A DNA stretch of 61,510 nt from contig JADJMS010000027.1 of NCBI GenBank assembly GCA_016709495.1, forward strand, positions 1 to 61,510, read 5' to 3'. This document shows positions 57,008 to 61,510 of this stretch, one piece after another. How positions within the stretch are numbered: the first letter of the stretch is position 1; each line of letters begins with the position of its first letter. The notes under the pieces were generated by a model that saw only the letters and a list, made by a program, of their open reading frames with translations, was not told the DNA's origin and did not search any database. The translations under genes were made by a program, and so were the position numbers. Source of the stretch: Candidatus Dechloromonas phosphorivorans (GTDB lineage: Bacteria; Pseudomonadota; Gammaproteobacteria; Burkholderiales; Rhodocyclaceae).

Positions 57008-58399
57008 ATGATCAAAAAACTACTCAACAATGCCACTGATGGCAAAGAAATCATTGACGTCGAACTGATCAAACCAACTCCTGAGCAAACAAACTCGCAA
57101 GTCAATACCGACGAAAAGCCGATAGTACGCTTTGGCATGCTCACCTTGATCATCGGGTTTGGTGGGTTTCTCCTGTGGTCGGCAATCGCCCCGCTTGACG
57201 AAGGCGTTCCGGGCACCGGGATCATCAGCGTCGACACCAAACGCAAGACAATTCAACATCTGCGTGGCGGTTTGGTCGAAAGTATTGCAGTACGCGAGGG
57301 AGACCGTGTCAAAGCTGGCGACGTCTTGTTACGCCTGAACGATACCGACATCAAGGCTCAACTAGACATTACACGTGGGCAATACGCTGTCGTAAAGGCG
57401 ACAGAAGCGCGTCTACTTGCCGAACGAGATGGCAAGGCAACAGTGACATTTTCCCCTGCACTACTTGAGGCTGCAAAAACAGATCGTCGTACAGCTGAAG
57501 CAATTAGTGCCCAAGGACAACTGTTTGCCGCTCGTAAGTCAGCCCTCTCCAGCGAGTTAGGAACTGTGGATGAAAGCATTGTCGGCCTCAATCAACAAAT
57601 TATTGGTCTCCAATCTATAGAAGCAGGCAAAAAGAAGCAGATTGATCTGATTCTCAAGGAAGCCAACTCATATCGCAGTCTGGTTGAAGAAGGCTTTGTC
57701 CCCAGGAACAAGCTTTATGAACTGGAACGAGTACTGGCCGACCTCTCGGGAACACGAGGCGGCGATCTGGCCCAGATTGCACGAGCCCAGGCATCGATCA
57801 ATGAAATGAAACTGCGCAAACTGCAACGTATTCAGGACTTCCGCAAAGAAGTCGAAACCCAGATGTCCGACGTACAAAAAGAAGTCGGCAATCAAAGCGA
57901 CAGATTGACCGCACTAACCGAGGAATTTGAGCGAAGCGTCATAAAGGCACCGACCGATGGCACAGTTGTGGGAATGGAAGCACATACCGTAGGTGGCGTC
58001 ATCCGTCCCGGTGATCGCATCATGGATATCGTTCCGGAAGGCGACGTGCTGATAGTAGAAGCACAACTACCAGTCAACCTGATCGACAAGGTACGCGTTG
58101 GCCAACTGGCAAACATGCATCTTCAAATCGTATTAAGTGGTGGTGCACAACCCGCCATTGAAGGGCGAGTCGCGCAGATTTCGGCCGACCGTTTGACCGA
58201 GCCACGCACCGGCAACCCCTATTACTCTGCGCGTATTCAGATAACCGAAAATGGTGAAGCCGAACTGCTCAGGCACAAAATTCAGGCGCAGCCCGGCATG
58301 CAGGTCGATGTCGTGATTGTTACCGGTGCTAGAACCGTATTGCAGTACCTGCTCAAGCCCCTGATGTCGCGCGTCAATGCCGGGATGAAGGAGCAATAA
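57008..58399 (+). CDS. Type I secretion membrane-fusion protein (HlyD/PrtE family)
   Basis: 463 residues from the ATG at 57008; a GTG at 56993 is also possible. One N-terminal membrane helix (MLTLIIGFGGFLLWSAIAPLDEG), a biotinyl-lipoyl half (GGLVESIAVREGDRVKAGDVLLRL), a long periplasmic coiled coil and a beta-barrel domain (PVNLIDKVRVGQLANMHLQIV). It links the ABC protein to the TolC-like channel. It follows the ABC gene by about 22 bp. Confidence 0.92.
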   Translation: MIKKLLNNATDGKEIIDVELIKPTPEQTNSQVNTDEKPIVRFGMLTLIIGFGGFLLWSAIAPLDEGVPGTGIISVDTKRKTIQHLRGGLVESIAVREGDRVKAGDVLLRLNDTDIKAQLDITRGQYAVVKATEARLLAERDGKATVTFSPALLEAAKTDRRTAEAISAQGQLFAARKSALSSELGTVDESIVGLNQQIIGLQSIEAGKKKQIDLILKEANSYRSLVEEGFVPRNKLYELERVLADLSGTRGGDLAQIARAQASINEMKLRKLQRIQDFRKEVETQMSDVQKEVGNQSDRLTALTEEFERSVIKAPTDGTVVGMEAHTVGGVIRPGDRIMDIVPEGDVLIVEAQLPVNLIDKVRVGQLANMHLQIVLSGGAQPAIEGRVAQISADRLTEPRTGNPYYSARIQITENGEAELLRHKIQAQPGMQVDVVIVTGARTVLQYLLKPLMSRVNAGMKEQ

Positions 58400-58400
58400 C

Positions 58401-59740
58401 ATGACAATCGGATCTCGCATTTCAAAACTTTTCGCAAGTGCGCTAATTGTCGGCTGGGGAAATATTGGCCATGCGGCCGGAATTGCCGAGCTATATCAAG
58501 AAGCGCGGGCCAGTGATCCGCAATACGCAGCAGCTGTGGCCGATTGGGAAGCAGTAAAGACCACAGTGCCGCAAGCACTTGGTCAGTTATTGCCGCAACT
58601 TAGTCTTTCCGGGTCGCGTATCAAAAATGACATGGTGAATGAAGTACGCACCAACCCAAATGGTGGCCGGAGTACTCAATACGACTTCATCTCAAAATCT
58701 GCCAGCCTCAACCTCAGCCAAGCCGTAATTCGACCACAAGCATGGCTTAACTATACGCAAAGCAAAGATCAGGTACGCCAGGCGGATGAACAGCTTCGTC
58801 AGGCGGGGCAAGACCTGATCCTGCGTTTGTCGCAAGCCTACTTTGATGTTTTGCTTGCAGAAGACAACGTCTTGTTGGCAGCAGAACAGAAGGCCGCGAT
58901 TAGTGAGCTGCTAAAACAAGCAAAACGCTATTTCGAAGGAGGCGTTGGGACAATTACTGACATCAACGAAGCGCAAGCGCGGTACGACACCACAGTTGCC
59001 CAGGAAATAGCTGTTCAGAATAATCTTGAAGTCAAAATCCGCGCCATCGAACAGTTGGTTGGCAAAGTGTATCGCTACCTGGCACCACTAGGGCCAACAC
59101 TGGCGCTGGAGTCTCCTGCGCCAGCCAATGTTGAGCAATGGCTGGAGTTTTCAATGGCCAACAACCCTCAACTCAAGGCGCGCGAGGCAAGTTTTGATGT
59201 TTCCCAAAAAGAGGTATACAAGAATTTTTCTGCCCATTTACCTACGGTAGACATCGTTGCATCAAGAGGCAGGAACGAAAATCCAGGCTTCACCATGATT
59301 GACAACATCAGTTGGAGCAATACGGTCGGCATTCAGGTATCCATGCCCATATTTTCGGGTGGATCTATGCAAGGTCGGGTAAATCAAGCCTCTGCACTAA
59401 AAGAACGTACACGTTCAGAACTTGAAACCACCAAGCGCGGGGTAATTCAAAGCACCCGCCAAGAGTATCTGAATGTTGTAAGCGGTGTCGCGCAAGTCAA
59501 AGCGCTGGAACAAGCCGTAAAATCAAACGAACTAGCCTTATATTCAGCTAAAAAGGTCAAGAGGCCGGCGTTAGAACAAGCTTCGACGTATTAAATGCAC
59601 AGCAACTACTTTTCTCGGCCAAACGCGACTTGGCACAAGAGCGCTACCGCTATGTGCTGTCACGATTAAGGCTAAGAGCGGCAGCAGGATTGCTTGCCGA
59701 AGAAGACGTGAGCCTGATTCAACAGTGGCTGATTAATTGA
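58401..59740 (+). CDS. TolC-family outer-membrane channel, one frameshift
   Basis: Signal peptide ending near GHAAG, then the duplicated TolC helical/beta repeats (LYQEARASDPQYAAAVADWEAVKTTVPQALGQLLPQLSLSGS; KRYFEGGVGTITDINEAQARYDTTVAQEI). The frame breaks in an A5 run near 59550-59554; an added A gives SAKKGQEAGVRTSFDVLNAQQLLFSAKRDLAQ and extends the protein to the stop at 59738-59740, about 446 residues. Third gene of the T1SS operon; AAGGAG site before the ATG. Confidence 0.9.
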
Positions 59741-59791
59741 TTGACCAACACTCAAGCATGGGTTGATTTGAAAGGACGAATGGGGCCTTAA

Positions 59792-59831
59792 CCCCCTCCC
59801 CTTTAAGGGGAGGGCTGGGGAGGGGATGGGG
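59792..59831 (+). repeat. GC-rich palindromic repeat, copy 1
   Basis: CCCCTCCCCTTTAAGGGGAG core (perfect dyad) followed by GGCTGGGGAGGGGATGGGG. It overlaps the 3' end of the DUF559 gene, whose last residues (PSPPQPSP) are encoded by it. The copy at 60191-60229 is in inverted orientation on the other side of that gene. Confidence 0.85.
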
Positions 59832-60183
59832 TTTCAGCAAGAGCTGCCAAGATAGTCTCCACGACTGCACCTGTTTCCTGAAAAACCTCATTGTTCCAGA
59901 AACGTAAAACCCGAAAGCCAGCTGCTACAAGTTCCTGTGTTCTGATTTCGTCCCTGGCAACGCATTCTGAGTGCTGTCCGCCGTCCAGCTCAACGACCAG
60001 TTTTTTCTCCAGACAGACAAAATCCAGTACGTAATTGTTGAATGGATGTTGCCGGCGAAATTTCACATTAAGTTGCTGGCCGCGCAGGAATTGCCAAAGC
60101 CGCCGCTCGGCATCTGTTGCAGCATTTCGCAGTTTCTGCGGAATATGTTGTGCTTTGATCCAGTCCTGAGCTTGTCCTTGCAT
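59803..60183 (-). CDS. DUF559 endonuclease-like protein
   Basis: 126 residues. Vsr/PD-(D/E)xK-like fold: LRNAATDAERRLWQFLRGQQLNVKFRRQHPFNNYVLDFVCLEKKLVVELDGGQHSE and GFRVLRFWNNEVFQ. The D..ELDGGQH segment matches a nuclease metal site. The family occurs widely as solitary genes, often beside short GC-rich repeats. Here inverted repeats lie on both sides, and its C-terminus is encoded by one of them. Function in the cell is unknown. Confidence 0.85.
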   Translation of the reverse strand: MQGQAQDWIKAQHIPQKLRNAATDAERRLWQFLRGQQLNVKFRRQHPFNNYVLDFVCLEKKLVVELDGGQHSECVARDEIRTQELVAAGFRVLRFWNNEVFQETGAVVETILAALAETPSPPQPSP

Positions 60184-60190
60184 TTTGTGA

Positions 60191-60229
60191 CCCCATCCCC
60201 ACCCAACCTCCCCCTTGAAGGGGGAGGGG
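60191..60229 (-). repeat. GC-rich palindromic repeat, copy 2 (inverted)
   Basis: Reverse-orientation copy of the 59792 element (CCCCATCCCC then CTCCCCCTTGAAGGGGGAG). It starts 8 bp beyond the DUF559 start codon. Confidence 0.85.
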
Positions 60230-60290
60230 TTTTGATCTGCCCGGCCTGTACGTGATAATTGTAGCCTGAATGGCCAAATGGCTAGGCAAC

Positions 60291-60387
60291 TCCCTCCCTT
60301 TCAAGGGGAGGGCTGGGGAGGGGATGGGTTTCTGCAAGCGCCATATAGATCGCTCGATCCCCACCTCACCCCTTGAAGAGTGAGGCG
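60291..60387. repeat. Inverted pair of the same GC-rich repeat (REPIN-like)
   Basis: Copy 3 (60291-60328, same orientation as copy 1) and a more diverged copy 4 (60357-60387, inverted) face each other across 28 bp, forming a REPIN-like doublet. The 250-bp stretch 60184-60433 holds only these repeats and no gene. Confidence 0.75.
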
Positions 60388-60433
60388 TTTTCGTCTGTCA
60401 GCTTAATGCAGGGTTAGTGTTCTCAAGATGCCT

Positions 60434-61510
60434 TCAAACAAAGCCAAGTCCCGAATTTGATATGCCAACGATGTTGATTGTTGACTCATTAAAATCGGTG
60501 TTGGTTACAATTTCCAGCATGGTGGATTGAGTCATTTCACCGCGATCCAGAATCCCTTGCAAGGCCGCTTGGGCGCTCGCGTCAGGTGCAGTACCAATCA
60601 CATGTTGGTAAATGGTTTTGACAAACGTGGCATTATCGCCATTCCCGGCAAGATCATGCATGATGGGGACAGCCAGATCAGTAACTGCATGAAGTGACAT
60701 TCCCTGATCAAACAAACCCATCACCACACTGAAAAAATTAGGCTTCATGTAGTCTGCGCCAAAGGCCGCATTGATCAGCAAGGCAGTTTTCCGGCATTTC
60801 CGTCAAGATCGTAGGCAAATTTGCTATCGGCAAACTCGACACGCAGCGCATCGCCAAACGTTTCACTCGTATGCTGCCCATCCAGTTTTGTTACGGTCAA
60901 CGTGTTATTTGCGTTAACTTTAATGCCGTAATCCAGCCGGCTGCCGGAAAAACTGGCAATGGCGACCCCATATTCATTGGCCTTTAAAGTATGCGTGGTA
61001 GGCAACTGCGTAGCAGATGCCACGTAACGATCCACACCATAAATTGAAATCACGTATGGGTAAGGAAAGTTCTGATAAGCGACGCCATTCACCGTGACAC
61101 TGCTAACGTGCGTGGAGCCTATGGCATTAACCACATCCATGCCCTCAAGCACCTTGCCAAATACCGCATAGCCAGGGCTGCTTGGGCTTTTGTAATCAAG
61201 AAAAGGGTTATCAACTGTGTTGATATAAAACTGTGACGTAGCCGAATCGGCAGTTGCAGTACGGGCCATTGCAATGGTACCCGCCAGATTGCTTAAACCC
61301 GTTTTTGATTCGAGAGTTATTGGACTATGGGTAGGTTTACTTGCCAACGATTGGTTTAGTCCACCACCCTGGATCATGAAATTATCAATAACCCGATGAA
61401 AAATAGTCCAATCGTAAAAATTCTCATCCACATAACTTAAAAAGTTGCTGACAGTTTCCGGTGCATTGGCAGGATAAAGCTCAAGGAATATTGGACCGTA
61501 ACTCGTGTTG
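60434..61510 (-). CDS. Secreted cyclophilin-type PPIase with DUF4214 C-terminus, partial and frameshifted
   Basis: Runs off the window at 61510. The N-terminal cyclophilin domain reads LELYPANAPETVSNFLSYVDENFYDWTIFHRVIDNFMIQGG..TIAMARTATADSATSQFYINT. An RTX/DUF4214-type linker (FSGSRLDYGIKV, FAYDLDGNAGK) and a DUF4214 domain (FVKTIYQHVIGTAPDASAQAALQGIL) follow. The frame breaks in an A4 run near 60783; an added A gives GNAGKTALLINAAFGADYM. DUF4214 C-termini are common in T1SS cargo, so this is probably the substrate of the T1SS at 55235-59740. It would isomerise prolyl bonds outside the cell. Confidence 0.85.
60890..60901 (-). repeat. Exact copy of the 12-mer GTTGACCGTAAC (in PPIase gene)
   Basis: Here it is read as part of Leu-Thr-Val-Thr, a third reading of the same DNA. 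A near match with one inserted G lies at about 61491-61500 in the same gene. Confidence 0.75.

Overview
The window looks like a chromosome segment of a Rhodocyclales betaproteobacterium (Dechloromonas/Azonexus-like). This rests on gene content and order, moderately high GC and the betaproteobacterial style of the core genes (accB-accC-prmA-DUF3426, aroQ, mpl, maeB). No rRNA or tRNA is visible, so the assignment is an inference. The organism appears able to oxidise hydrogen in the presence of oxygen.

Layout. (1) 1-6.1 kb, minus strand: a decayed EAL-domain fragment, a decayed IS3-family element, a hybrid-type histidine kinase cut off by that element, a YfiR-family periplasmic protein and a TonB-dependent receptor. 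(2) 6.2-11.1 kb, minus strand: one very long signalling gene (CBS-PAS-GAF-PAS-GAF-PAS-PAS-GGDEF-EAL-CZB), now broken by two frameshifts. (3) 11.2-32.2 kb, plus strand: a nearly complete O2-tolerant [NiFe]-hydrogenase locus, hoxKGZMLOQRTV - hypABF - second hybE/hoxT - hypCD - membrane HEAGH protein - hypE - hoxX - hoxABC. A sigma-54 promoter precedes hoxK, and the NtrC-type activator HoxA and the H2-sensing hydrogenase HoxBC are encoded at the distal end. (4) 32.2-37.2 kb: genes that interrupt the usual hoxABC-J order: a minus-strand hemerythrin/NnrS-like/MIP18-like operon, then a plus-strand WD40 plus caspase-like pair. (5) 37.3-42.1 kb: nickel and H2 sensing and uptake: nikR, hoxJ, nicT/hoxN with a NikR-type operator, and a TonB receptor that probably imports nickel. 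(6) 42.1-54.5 kb: mostly core metabolism: maeB, mpl, an NTase-like gene, aroQ, accBC, prmA, a zinc-ribbon/DUF3426 protein, a PfkB kinase, a SlyB-like lipoprotein, ornithine-lipid genes olsBA and apaH. (7) 54.6-61.5 kb: a TnpB-N-terminus-like small protein, a type I secretion system (ABC, HlyD-like, TolC-like), a DUF559 gene between GC-rich inverted repeats, and a probable secreted cyclophilin-DUF4214 substrate that runs off the window end.

How it fits together: HoxBC senses H2 and signals through HoxJ to HoxA, which acts with sigma-54 on the hoxK promoter. NikR, NicT and the TonB receptor control nickel supply. HypA-F, HoxX and HoxLOQRTVM build and install the NiFe(CN)2CO centre.

Three cross-cutting observations stand out. 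A 12-mer, GTTGACCGTAAC, occurs seven times exactly (about 0.007 copies expected for random sequence), in both strands, in several reading frames and in three intergenic gaps; it looks like a genome-wide signal. More than ten conserved genes carry single-base frame breaks, many in homopolymer runs, so sequencing error must be considered for every broken gene. The large hydrogenase subunit has lost the second cysteine of its L1 nickel-binding motif.
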